From Nitrospira sp. (GTDB lineage Bacteria > Nitrospirota > Nitrospiria > Nitrospirales > Nitrospiraceae), in the NCBI GenBank assembly GCA_030123605.1, contig CP126123.1:2708001-2772000 (forward strand): a DNA stretch of 64,000 bases. Reading direction: 5' to 3'. This document shows positions 1 through 7,639 of the stretch, in pieces. The position numbers were made by a program, and so were the translations under genes. The notes below the pieces were generated by a model, which did no database searches, had not been told where the DNA came from, and saw only the letters and a list, made by a program, of their open reading frames with translations. The first letter of the stretch is position 1. Each line of letters begins with the position of its first letter.

Positions 1-1
1 C

Positions 2-145
2 GTGCGGGCCTTCTTCGCATCTCGCAAGATCGATCTCGGCGGGAAAACCTTGGAACAATACCTGGAGCAATTGCATGTCGCCGTCCTGTTTCGCGAGCGC
101 GACCGTGGCGCGATCCGAGATGTCCTTACCCGCGTGACCACCTGA
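2..145 (+). CDS. C-terminal fragment, probable M1-family aminopeptidase
   Basis: An open frame enters from the left edge and ends at TGA 143-145, giving the last 47 residues of a protein that starts outside the window. The tail (VRAFFASRKI, then LEQLHVAVLFRERD) resembles the helical C-terminus of M1 aminopeptidases, where a final 'FF..' helix is followed by a helix ending in 'FRER'. No zinc-binding HExxH is within view, so the family call rests on the tail alone and is tentative. Confidence 0.45.
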   Translation: MRAFFASRKIDLGGKTLEQYLEQLHVAVLFRERDRGAIRDVLTRVTT

Positions 146-273
146 TACAGTGCTTGCCTTCACCACCGTTTCTCCGATTCCGACGGCCCTCCGATCGAGG
201 GGTTGTCGCCCATGTCCGCAACCGGCTAGGGTGGGGACAGCACCCCTCCTTTCGCAACGGAGGACCAGCCATC

Positions 274-765
274 ATGACCTCACAGTCCTGTCCCGGCTGC
301 CGGACAACGAAAATTCGACCAGCTCCTCATCGGTTCCAACGAGATCGACTGCTTGCATTTTTTCGCGTCGTTCCCTTCCGTTGCCAACTTTGCGGGCTTC
401 GTTTTCGTGCCCTCGCCTGGAACCCCATCCCTCCCACCCAGCGAAACTACGACCGGGTCCCGGTTCTGTATCCGGTCTGGTTTCACACAGCGGTTCCGGC
501 GACGGCCGGACATGCCTCTCAAGGCATGATCGACGACCTCTCGATTCGAGGTTGTCGCATCCGGAGCAACCGACCGCTTCCCTTGGGAACTCGTCTTCAG
601 TTGGAGTTCCTTCCCTCGAACCACACCTTTCCCATCACGATCGACGGAGCCGTCGTTCGATCCCGAAGCAAAGATAGGATCGGGCTTCGCTTCGTCGCAT
701 TGCTTCGTGAGGAGGAGCGGCGGATCAGGCACATTGTAAATCTCAAGTTGCCGGACCGGAAGTGA
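274..765 (+). CDS. PilZ-domain protein with N-terminal zinc-ribbon-like cysteines
   Basis: This 163-residue protein probably binds cyclic di-GMP. The PilZ signature is present: a basic RNYDR segment (residues 57-61) followed by DDLSIRG (87-93), matching the RxxxR and [D/N]xSxxG motifs. Before it lie CPGC (6-9) and CQLC (37-40), a likely zinc knuckle. The start at ATG 274 is chosen because ACGGAGGAC lies at the right distance upstream; an open frame continues further upstream but has no such site. It is convergent with the ybbP gene. The output partner is unknown. Confidence 0.8.
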   Translation: MTSQSCPGCRTTKIRPAPHRFQRDRLLAFFRVVPFRCQLCGLRFRALAWNPIPPTQRNYDRVPVLYPVWFHTAVPATAGHASQGMIDDLSIRGCRIRSNRPLPLGTRLQLEFLPSNHTFPITIDGAVVRSRSKDRIGLRFVALLREEERRIRHIVNLKLPDRK

Positions 766-770
766 CAAGT

Positions 771-781
771 CCCCCCCCCCC
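771..781. repeat. Homopolymer of 11 C between convergent genes
   Basis: Eleven consecutive C residues follow the PilZ stop codon, in the 63-bp gap before the converging ybbP stop. It is in non-coding sequence and would tolerate length variation. Confidence 0.9.
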
Positions 782-828
782 GCTGGCGGTCCACTCATCT
801 CATCGCCACGGAGAGACTGCAACAAGCG

Positions 829-3501
829 TCATTCATGCCGGAGAATGGTCAGAGGAGGCTGACTGAGAATGTGATAGGTACTGAGAAAACCGACAAGAAG
901 CGTCAGCAGGACGGTGCACAACAATCCTATGGCGAGCATGGACGGCTCCAACGACCAGGACAATTCCAAGACATACCGCAAAATCGCCCACGAGAAGGCG
1001 CTGGCCAAGACGACGCCGATCACCCCCGCCACACAGCCCAGCAAGGCATACTCGGCTGCAAACGACCGGGCGATCAACGCACGGGTCGCGCCCAGCGCCT
1101 TGAGAATCACCGCTTCGTACAACCGGCGGTAACGCGTCGCAGCCAGGGCGGCCGCCATGACCAGCGCCCCCGTCAACAGACAAAACAGGGCCACCGCGCG
1201 AATGGCCAGCGACAGCCGATCCAGAACCCGCGCAAAGCTACCCAACACCTCGCCGATGTTGATCGCGGTCACATTGGGAAATGCAGCCACCACGGCCGAC
1301 TGCAACGCCGTTTCATCAGAAGGAGAAACCCGGACCGTCGCCACATAGGTCATCGGCGCCCCCTCCAGAGAGCCCGGCGAAAAGATCATGTAGAAATTGG
1401 TCGAGAAGTTTCCCCACTCGACCTTCCTGATATTGCTCACCTCGGCCCGAATGATCGCTCCCTGGATATTCAAGTCGAGGGTCGCACCGATGTCGAGACC
1501 CAGATTTTTTGCGGCGTCCTCCTCGACGGATACCTGCGGCCGCGCAAACATCTGTCCCGGCTTCCACCAGGTGCCTTTGACGATCGTATTGTCCTTGGGC
1601 AACTCATCGAGAAACGTCAGGACATACTCGCGGTTCACATACCAGGATTTCCGCTTCTCCTCTTTCGTTTGATTGGGCTGATCGTCCTGCTCCGCCTCAC
1701 GCTCGGCCTTCATCGTCTGGCCGTTGATCGCATGCAGTCGGGACCGCACGAGCGGCGTCAATTGGGGAACAAGCTCGCCCGTGCGTCGATGGATCAGCGA
1801 TGCAAAGTTCTTCGCCTGATCAGGCTGAATATCGATGAAAAAGAAAGCGGGAGAATCGATCGGCCTGTTCTCTCCCACTTGACGCACCAATGCCTGCTCC
1901 AAGAGGCCGATCGCAAGAATCACCATAACCCCGACGCCGATCGACACCATCATCCCGAGTGTTTGGCCTCCTGGACGTTGGATATTGCCCAGTGCCTGAC
2001 GCCATGCGAGTGCACGAGGAGCAGGCAGGGAGCGCATCGCTAGGAGCAACGTCTTCGCCGCCAGCACCAACGCCGCGACAGCCAACAGCAATCCGCCGAT
2101 GAAGAGGCCGCCGATGGTCAAGGAACCGGCCTGCCAGACAGAAAGCCCGGCAAGGCCGAACCCGATGCCTACCGCCGTCACGGTACGGACAGGGTCCTGT
2201 GTCATCAGGCCGGCCGTGTGACGCCACCGAGCGGTCTTCCTTTTCAAGATAGGTCGACCGGACCCTTCGACTTCACGCCTGAAAATGGCCGCCGGCTTGA
2301 TGTCGCGAATCGTCAACAACGGCCAGATGCTGAACAAAAGCGTGGTCAGCACACCCAAGCCCAACCCCTTCACAAGGGGCGCCCATGCCGCCGTCGAGAG
2401 GGCGGAAGAAAATTCAACCTGCTGCAAAAGATCGGTCGCCAGCAATGCCGCGACCGCCTGCGGCAACAGCGCTTGCAAGGCGATTCCGATACCGATGCCC
2501 ACCACACTGCCTAAGAGCCCCAACCCGACCGCCTGCCCCAAATAGGATTGGATGATCGTCTTCGTTTCCGCTCCTAGTGTTTTGAGGATGGCGATCGACT
2601 GGAGCTTTTCCCGGATGAAGGCCTGAATCGAGAGCGCCACTCCGATGCCTCCGACAAACAGCGCCGTCAACCCGACGAGCCCCAAGTACCGGGCCAGTTG
2701 ATCGAGAAACTGTTTGAGCTGCGGCTGAGCATCACGATAGGAAGACACCCGCGCGGACTCTCCGGCAAGGCGACCACGTAGCTCGTGGAGCAACGGTGAC
2801 AGGGCCATCGTACCAGGCAGTTTGAGCAGATGCCGTTCGCGCAGACGACTGCCTGGTTTGATGAGGTCCGCAGCCGCGAGCCCTTCTTTGGAAATCAGCA
2901 CCCGTGGCCCCAGACTGAACATGTTGGCCATGCGATCCGGTTCCGTGTGGACGATTCCCGTAATCCTGAACGACGCCTGTCCGATTTTCACTGTGTCGCC
3001 GACGGCCAGTCCGAGGCGGATCAACAACGCCTCTTGAACCACTGCCCCATGACAGGTTTCGCGACAATGTGTTTCGGCAGGATGCAGCAGTTCCATCAGG
3101 GGCCGATCGGGCTCCACCCTCACGACTCCATACAATGGATACCCTGCTTCGATTGCCTTGAGTTCAACCAACTGCGTCACTTCTGTCGCACCGTGAGGCC
3201 GAACCACTCGAGCCACCATCGCCACCAATTCGCTGACGCGGGTGGCCCCGACCCCTCGCTCTGCAAGATCGCGCAGGACATCGGCACCCTGCGGCCCGAT
3301 GGGACGAGAGAGCCGGATTTCCAAGTCTCCTCCCAGTAACCCGCGCGCTTCTTTGAGGACCGCCAGCTCGACATTGGCAGAAAAGAGCGAGACCCCGACG
3401 ACCGCTCCGACGCCGAGTGCGATGCAGGCGAGAAAATAGAGGAAGTGTCGCCAACCGGCTCGCAATTCCCGCCGGGCCATGGTGAGCCAGAAAGGCATCA
3501 T
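829..3501 (-). CDS. ybbP: YbbP-like ABC transporter permease (FtsX/MacB type)
   Basis: An 890-residue inner-membrane permease. The N-terminal ARRELRAGWRHFLYFLACIALGVG is the first membrane segment; two FtsX-type cores (about residues 260-420 and 760-890) flank a large extracytoplasmic region, as in the E. coli YbbP family. The ATG overlaps the last bases of ybbA (3498-3501), so translation is probably coupled. Together the pair forms an ABC transporter of the lipoprotein/lipid-handling exporter class, with tesA divergent next to it as in E. coli. The substrate is not known. Confidence 0.88.
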   Translation of the reverse strand: MMPFWLTMARRELRAGWRHFLYFLACIALGVGAVVGVSLFSANVELAVLKEARGLLGGDLEIRLSRPIGPQGADVLRDLAERGVGATRVSELVAMVARVVRPHGATEVTQLVELKAIEAGYPLYGVVRVEPDRPLMELLHPAETHCRETCHGAVVQEALLIRLGLAVGDTVKIGQASFRITGIVHTEPDRMANMFSLGPRVLISKEGLAAADLIKPGSRLRERHLLKLPGTMALSPLLHELRGRLAGESARVSSYRDAQPQLKQFLDQLARYLGLVGLTALFVGGIGVALSIQAFIREKLQSIAILKTLGAETKTIIQSYLGQAVGLGLLGSVVGIGIGIALQALLPQAVAALLATDLLQQVEFSSALSTAAWAPLVKGLGLGVLTTLLFSIWPLLTIRDIKPAAIFRREVEGSGRPILKRKTARWRHTAGLMTQDPVRTVTAVGIGFGLAGLSVWQAGSLTIGGLFIGGLLLAVAALVLAAKTLLLAMRSLPAPRALAWRQALGNIQRPGGQTLGMMVSIGVGVMVILAIGLLEQALVRQVGENRPIDSPAFFFIDIQPDQAKNFASLIHRRTGELVPQLTPLVRSRLHAINGQTMKAEREAEQDDQPNQTKEEKRKSWYVNREYVLTFLDELPKDNTIVKGTWWKPGQMFARPQVSVEEDAAKNLGLDIGATLDLNIQGAIIRAEVSNIRKVEWGNFSTNFYMIFSPGSLEGAPMTYVATVRVSPSDETALQSAVVAAFPNVTAINIGEVLGSFARVLDRLSLAIRAVALFCLLTGALVMAAALAATRYRRLYEAVILKALGATRALIARSFAAEYALLGCVAGVIGVVLASAFSWAILRYVLELSWSLEPSMLAIGLLCTVLLTLLVGFLSTYHILSQPPLTILRHE

Positions 3502-4202
3502 CTTCGGTGGTCGGTTACCTTCTGTTGGAGGTAAGCGAATCGGTCGGACTCGACCCGTCCGTCTCGGAGTGTGACCACACGCTCCATGGAAGCAGCCAGA
3601 TCGTGATCGTGCGTGACCAGTACCAGAGTCGTGCCGACATCTCGGTGCAGCGCCATGATCAGCTCAATGACCTGCTCCCCCGTTGCAGAATCTAAATTAC
3701 CGGTCGGTTCATCGGCCAAGAGAATAGGCGGACGGCAGGCGAAGGCACGCGCAACGGCCACCCGCTGTTGCTCTCCTCCGGAAAGCTGAACCGGATAATG
3801 CGAGACTCGGTGGCCGAGCCCCACGGCCTGCAACAGTTCATCGGCCCGTCGACGAGCGCCTGCATCCCCGGCAAGTTCGAGTGGGATCGACACATTTTCC
3901 AAAGCGGTCAAGGTGGGGATGAGGTGAAATGATTGAAAAATATACCCGACGTTGGCCAGGCGCAACCGCGCCATCGCTTCCTCGCGAAGCCCCGTAATCT
4001 CGACACCGTTGAGCCAGATGGTTCCGGAAGTCGGTCGATCGAGTCCCGCAATGAGCCCGAGCAGCGTTGACTTTCCACTCCCGGAAGGTCCCACGATCGC
4101 GACCGTTTGTTTCTCAGGAATGTCCAACGTGATGTCATGAAGAATCGTGACCGTCCGGCCTGCGGCGTCCAGTTGCATCGTGACATGCTGAATGGCAATC
4201 AT
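3498..4202 (-). CDS. ybbA: YbbA-like ABC transporter ATP-binding protein
   Basis: A 234-residue ATPase of the LolD/MacB class. Walker A GPSGSGKST is at 38-46, the Q-loop at Q90, signature LSGGEQQR at 140-147, Walker B ILLADE at 160-165 and the H-loop His at 199. It overlaps the ybbP start by four bases and should energise that permease. The promoter is in the 61-bp gap shared with tesA. The start at 4202 gives a full-length protein for the family. Confidence 0.93.
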   Translation of the reverse strand: MIAIQHVTMQLDAAGRTVTILHDITLDIPEKQTVAIVGPSGSGKSTLLGLIAGLDRPTSGTIWLNGVEITGLREEAMARLRLANVGYIFQSFHLIPTLTALENVSIPLELAGDAGARRRADELLQAVGLGHRVSHYPVQLSGGEQQRVAVARAFACRPPILLADEPTGNLDSATGEQVIELIMALHRDVGTTLVLVTHDHDLAASMERVVTLRDGRVESDRFAYLQQKVTDHRR

Positions 4203-4246
4203 GGCTCGGTGGGTCCGACGACGCTGCCCCTGCGATTGATTTTCAT

Positions 4247-4254
4247 ATTATACT
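4247..4254. promoter_or_regulatory. Overlapping divergent -10 elements between ybbA and tesA
   Basis: The only AT-rich patch in the 61-bp intergenic region reads TATAAT on the minus strand (4252-4247, toward ybbA) and TATACT on the plus strand (4249-4254, toward tesA). The two hexamers share four base pairs. The -35 regions are weak on both sides (G/C-rich). The plus -10 ends nine bases before the tesA ATG. Confidence 0.55.
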
Positions 4255-4263
4255 GTAAAGACG

Positions 4264-5019
4264 ATGACCTGCCCGACGCTACTCCATCCCGCCGCACGTC
4301 TTGGGACCTGTTGGGTCATTCTGTTCCTGTGTATCGGACTGCTCGGCTGTGATCAATCGACCTCTTCCAGCTCCAACTCCAAGCCGAACAGCCTTGCTGC
4401 CTCGAAACCAGCATCCGAACCAACGTCTCTCGATGAACCGCTCGCTACGCCACCGCGTCCGTCGCCGGACGATCGGCCGCGCATTGTCGCCTTTGGCAAC
4501 AGTCTGACCGCAGGACTCGGCGTTTCTCCGGAGCAGTCCTATCCGGCTCAACTCCAGAAGCAACTCGATGCGTTAGGGTATCGGTACCAGGTGGTCAATG
4601 CCGGAGTCAGCGGAGACACATCGGCAGGTGGACTCCGGCGCGTCACTTGGGTCCTGAGCGGCAACCCTCGCTTGGTGATCCTTGAATTGGGAGGGAATGA
4701 TGGGCTGCGCGGTTTGAGCCTGTCTGAAACGCGCTCACATCTCGATGCCATCATCAGTCGGTTCAAGGAAGCCAATGTGCCGGTGCTCTTGGCAGGAATG
4801 AAACTCCCACCGAACTATGGTGAAGACTATACGATCCGCTTTGAAGCGATGTATCGGGAACTGGCTGCGATCCATGCGCTCCCGCTCATTCCATTTTTTC
4901 TTCAAGGAGTGGGAGGAGAACAGAGGCTCAATCAAGCCGACGGCATTCACCCGACAGGCGAAGGGTATCGTCTGGTAGTCGCTAACGTGCTGAAGAGCCT
5001 GCTTCCCCTCCTCAATTGA
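4264..5019 (+). CDS. tesA: TesA-like SGNH arylesterase/lysophospholipase, lipoprotein
   Basis: A 251-residue esterase, probably anchored in the envelope. A hydrophobic signal ends in lipobox LLGC (Cys29), followed by a Ser/Pro-rich linker. SGNH blocks are complete: block I FGNSLTAG with nucleophile Ser80, Gly118 in GVSGDT, GGND at 143-146, and DGIH with catalytic Asp226/His229. Block I has Asn where most members have Asp (GNSL for GDSL). The neighbourhood tesA / ybbA-ybbP is conserved with E. coli. No Shine-Dalgarno precedes the ATG. Confidence 0.9.
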   Translation: MTCPTLLHPAARLGTCWVILFLCIGLLGCDQSTSSSSNSKPNSLAASKPASEPTSLDEPLATPPRPSPDDRPRIVAFGNSLTAGLGVSPEQSYPAQLQKQLDALGYRYQVVNAGVSGDTSAGGLRRVTWVLSGNPRLVILELGGNDGLRGLSLSETRSHLDAIISRFKEANVPVLLAGMKLPPNYGEDYTIRFEAMYRELAAIHALPLIPFFLQGVGGEQRLNQADGIHPTGEGYRLVVANVLKSLLPLLN

Positions 5020-5055
5020 AGCAACAAGACCCGATTCTTCCGGCGAAAGAAAAAA

Positions 5056-5103
5056 GGCGTGAGACACTCCTCCGCCCTCCAAAGCGGAGCAACATCTCAC
5101 GCC
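5056..5103 (-). terminator. Intrinsic terminator of the 58-residue peptide gene
   Basis: GGCGTGAGA (5056-5064) pairs with TCTCACGCC (5095-5103) and an inner CTCCGC/GCGGAG arm extends the fold. Read on the minus strand, the hairpin is followed by a run of U from the A-run at 5050-5055, which makes a classical Rho-independent terminator for the gene starting at 5301. Confidence 0.82.
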
Positions 5104-5124
5104 ACAGGATTCAGGATGCGCCGG

Positions 5125-5301
5125 TCAGCTCTTCTTGAAAAACGTGTCGTAGACGCCAAACGCCAGAACAAGCCCGATCAGAGTGTAGTACATGCCGGTG
5201 ATCCCGCTGTAGTCCGGCGGACCTTCACTGACATTGGCAAATGCGGCAGTCGTCTGAAGTGCGGCAAACCCACCTACCAGTCCTGCAATCAACCTATTCA
5301 T
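5125..5301 (-). CDS. Small secreted or membrane protein (58 aa), unknown function
   Basis: The peptide starts MNRLIAGLVGGFAALQ, a signal-like N-terminus ending near AFA, and has a second hydrophobic segment (about residues 37-52, GMYYTLIGLVLAFGVYDTFF) before a KKS tail. The ATG at 5301 is preceded by GGGGGGA at Shine-Dalgarno distance; a longer frame exists but lacks such a site. It has its own promoter and terminator, so it is a stand-alone transcription unit. I do not recognise the family; a one-helix subunit of a membrane complex would fit. Confidence 0.75.
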   Translation of the reverse strand: MNRLIAGLVGGFAALQTTAAFANVSEGPPDYSGITGMYYTLIGLVLAFGVYDTFFKKS

Positions 5302-5343
5302 GATTCCCCCCTTGAAATTCAAGGACTGTCGAATGAGGGCCGC

Positions 5344-5373
5344 ATTGTACTGAAGGAATGGGGAATGACGCAA
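5344..5373 (-). promoter_or_regulatory. Sigma-70-like promoter of the 58-aa peptide gene
   Basis: On the minus strand TTGCGT (5373-5368) and TACAAT (5349-5344) are separated by 18 bp and lie about 45 bp upstream of the ATG. Confidence 0.6.
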
Positions 5374-5388
5374 GGGGGGACTTACACG

Positions 5389-6255
5389 TCAGACTTTGCC
5401 CAGAGACTTCAACATAGCAGCGACTTCTCGACTCGAATCGGCCAACCCCTCCAATCGACGCCCCTTTTCGGCCAGAAGGCCGGCGATCGCTTTCATCTCG
5501 CCGTCGAACTGCTCAACCTGCCGAGAAAGGTCGGCAGTTTTACCAACTGCCACCTTATACAGGCCGACTTCGCGCTGGAGGTCCTTGCAAATCACCTGCA
5601 GAGATTTCGCTTCTTTCACTGAAGAATCGAGATCTTGAGTCAAGCGCGCCACCACCGTATCGCGATGTCGGATGTCCGCATCGAGGCCGGCCTGGGCAAG
5701 CTCGCTCTCCCGTCTTCGTTCATCCATCTGTCGAATCATGTGAATCCAGGTGGACACCACGCCAGACCCCATGTTGGGTTGGTCAGGAATGGGATGACCG
5801 ACCTGAATCGCGAGCACCGCTCGTTGCATCCACTCCGTAAACTGCGTCACCTCGCTCAATTTCACATCATCAGAGGCAGACGCGGTCGCGACCGGCTTCT
5901 CTGCTTCGAAGCGAGAGGACACCGGCCTGACCTTGGGAGCGATTCTCTCTTTTGACCAGCGCTGATATTCAAGCAACGCAGCCACACCATGACGGCAGAT
6001 CGGCTGCTCGGACAACGTACAGGAACACTTAGCCTCCAAGTGACCGTGGCCGAGACGAATGGTCTGTTCGTACAGGCCAGAATTGCCCATGACTGCCGAG
6101 GTCACTTCCGTCTCCGACGCATCCACGATTTGAACCCGACGTTCCGCATGATATTGTTTTCCGAGTTGAAAGGCATTGGGTTCCACAACCGAACTGATCA
6201 TGGAGGCCTCCAACAAACTGAGGCGGTCGGCGGAACAGGCAATTCTCCCCTTCAT
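5389..6255 (-). CDS. SWIM zinc-finger protein with C-terminal coiled coil
   Basis: With the start at 6255 (AGGTG upstream) the protein has 288 residues. The N-terminal half holds the SWIM pattern CxC...CxH: Cys77, Cys79, Cys87, His89, inside LEAKCSCTLSEQPICRHG. The second half (about 170-288) is rich in E/K/Q/L heptads and should be a coiled coil. SWIM domains are usually found on SNF2 helicases and bind DNA or protein; here there is no ATPase domain and none adjacent. A longer frame reaches 6531 but would run into the ChaN-like gene. Exact role unknown. Confidence 0.75.
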   Translation of the reverse strand: MKGRIACSADRLSLLEASMISSVVEPNAFQLGKQYHAERRVQIVDASETEVTSAVMGNSGLYEQTIRLGHGHLEAKCSCTLSEQPICRHGVAALLEYQRWSKERIAPKVRPVSSRFEAEKPVATASASDDVKLSEVTQFTEWMQRAVLAIQVGHPIPDQPNMGSGVVSTWIHMIRQMDERRRESELAQAGLDADIRHRDTVVARLTQDLDSSVKEAKSLQVICKDLQREVGLYKVAVGKTADLSRQVEQFDGEMKAIAGLLAEKGRRLEGLADSSREVAAMLKSLGKV

Positions 6256-6482
6256 GGTGTCACCTGTGAAATAGATAGTACTGCTGAGCTGCCCCTGCAA
6301 CCGGACTCGTGATCGTCTCGATATCACAGCCTCACCCCCCCAGCTGTCCACTTGTCCAACGCGGCTTGAATGTACGCCCGTCTGGACGAGACATCTATCC
6401 CGCAGGCGGGGGGACGTTCTCTGAACCTCGGATCGAAGGTTGGAAGTCTGTCTTAAAAAGACTCCCGGTCCACTGAATGTTC

Positions 6483-7499
6483 TTATCGGCATCGTCGAGG
6501 AGGCCCTTGAGCACCCTGGGCGGTCAACCACACATAATCCGCAATCCCCTCTTGCATAAACTGCCGCAGATCCTCCACTCGCCCCGCTTCGAACGTGGCC
6601 ATGTACACCGTCACCTGTTTAAATCCTTCCGGAACCCGTCGAGCAACACGGTTCGGCACCGGCAATCCATACTGGACGTGGCCGCCACCCGTATAACTGA
6701 CCACAGGCCCTTGCACCGGATCTCCTTCGACGCGAATCCGGTTGAGCGCGGAGGCTACCGTCCTTGCCATGCCTTCATCCCTCACCATGGAGGCTTCGTA
6801 CATGGTTTGATAGTCCTCAGGGGAACCACCCCCATGGCAATCCTGGAGTTGAGACAAGATTCGAGCTCGATAAGCGGGGTCATCCACGATCGTCTCGTCC
6901 TCCATACCCCACCGACGCCATTCTGCCTGTTCCTTGGCTTGAATGAGTCCCTGCTTGACCACCAATTTGATCATCGGCTTGGGCGGATTCATGGCCGATA
7001 GGTGAAGCCGGTGGTCCTTGGCAAACTTCACCAACGGCTCATAGTCTTCGAAGGCCCCGCCCCAATTCTGTTTCCAGAGCACACGTTCAAGAAACTCGGA
7101 ACGAACCGTCTCCTTCGAACCGACATAGTCATCCAATGCTTGCTGGCCATCCCAACCGAACATTTCCATCGTCAGCAACGGTCGGCGCCCCCGATCCACC
7201 AGCGACCGCAGGACAGTCAGCGCCGCATCGATGTGGAACCGATTATGATGCTCCTCCCCCAGATAAATGACATCGTATTGGGCCAACCCTTCCAACCAAC
7301 TCTTCAACGACAACGGCCGGCCGGTTTTCGCCTCAAGTACCTGACCCACCGTCCATCCGTTCAACCCGTGAAGCGGCACGACCGGTGGATGGTCTTTCAC
7401 CTGACAGCCGACCATGGCAACCATCAGCCAGAGCGCCGTGAGCACTCGACTCGCGCCGCTCCGAATGACTCGGAAGAAATGAGGACAACGCCTATGCAT
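6483..7499 (-). CDS. ChaN-like lipoprotein (DUF399, haem-binding family)
   Basis: A 338-residue lipoprotein with lipobox MVGC (Cys32). The family core begins with YDVIYLGEEHHNRFHI and continues with LLTMEMFGWDGQQALDDY, the Glu/His-containing segments typical of ChaN and the Tiki/TraB-like fold. Campylobacter ChaN binds haem as a dimer and is linked to iron uptake; some relatives may be proteases. The gene is monocistronic between a converging SWIM-gene neighbour and a divergent unknown gene. Confidence 0.82.
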   Translation of the reverse strand: MHRRCPHFFRVIRSGASRVLTALWLMVAMVGCQVKDHPPVVPLHGLNGWTVGQVLEAKTGRPLSLKSWLEGLAQYDVIYLGEEHHNRFHIDAALTVLRSLVDRGRRPLLTMEMFGWDGQQALDDYVGSKETVRSEFLERVLWKQNWGGAFEDYEPLVKFAKDHRLHLSAMNPPKPMIKLVVKQGLIQAKEQAEWRRWGMEDETIVDDPAYRARILSQLQDCHGGGSPEDYQTMYEASMVRDEGMARTVASALNRIRVEGDPVQGPVVSYTGGGHVQYGLPVPNRVARRVPEGFKQVTVYMATFEAGRVEDLRQFMQEGIADYVWLTAQGAQGPPRRCR

Positions 7500-7639
7500 T
7501 TCGTCTACCTAACACAGGCATAGCATGGCTTCAAGGCGCTTGTCTTGACTCCTTCCCGACAGGACCGTTACTCTGCCTCCACACATTGACACCTTTCCTC
7601 CCCGCACTACGCCGGAACCAGAGAACAGCGAATCGCCTC

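Noticed and set aside
835..2043. Long plus-strand open frame opposite the ybbP gene
   Set aside because: Arg/Gln/His-rich shadow of the real permease gene; no domain, no ribosome-binding site.
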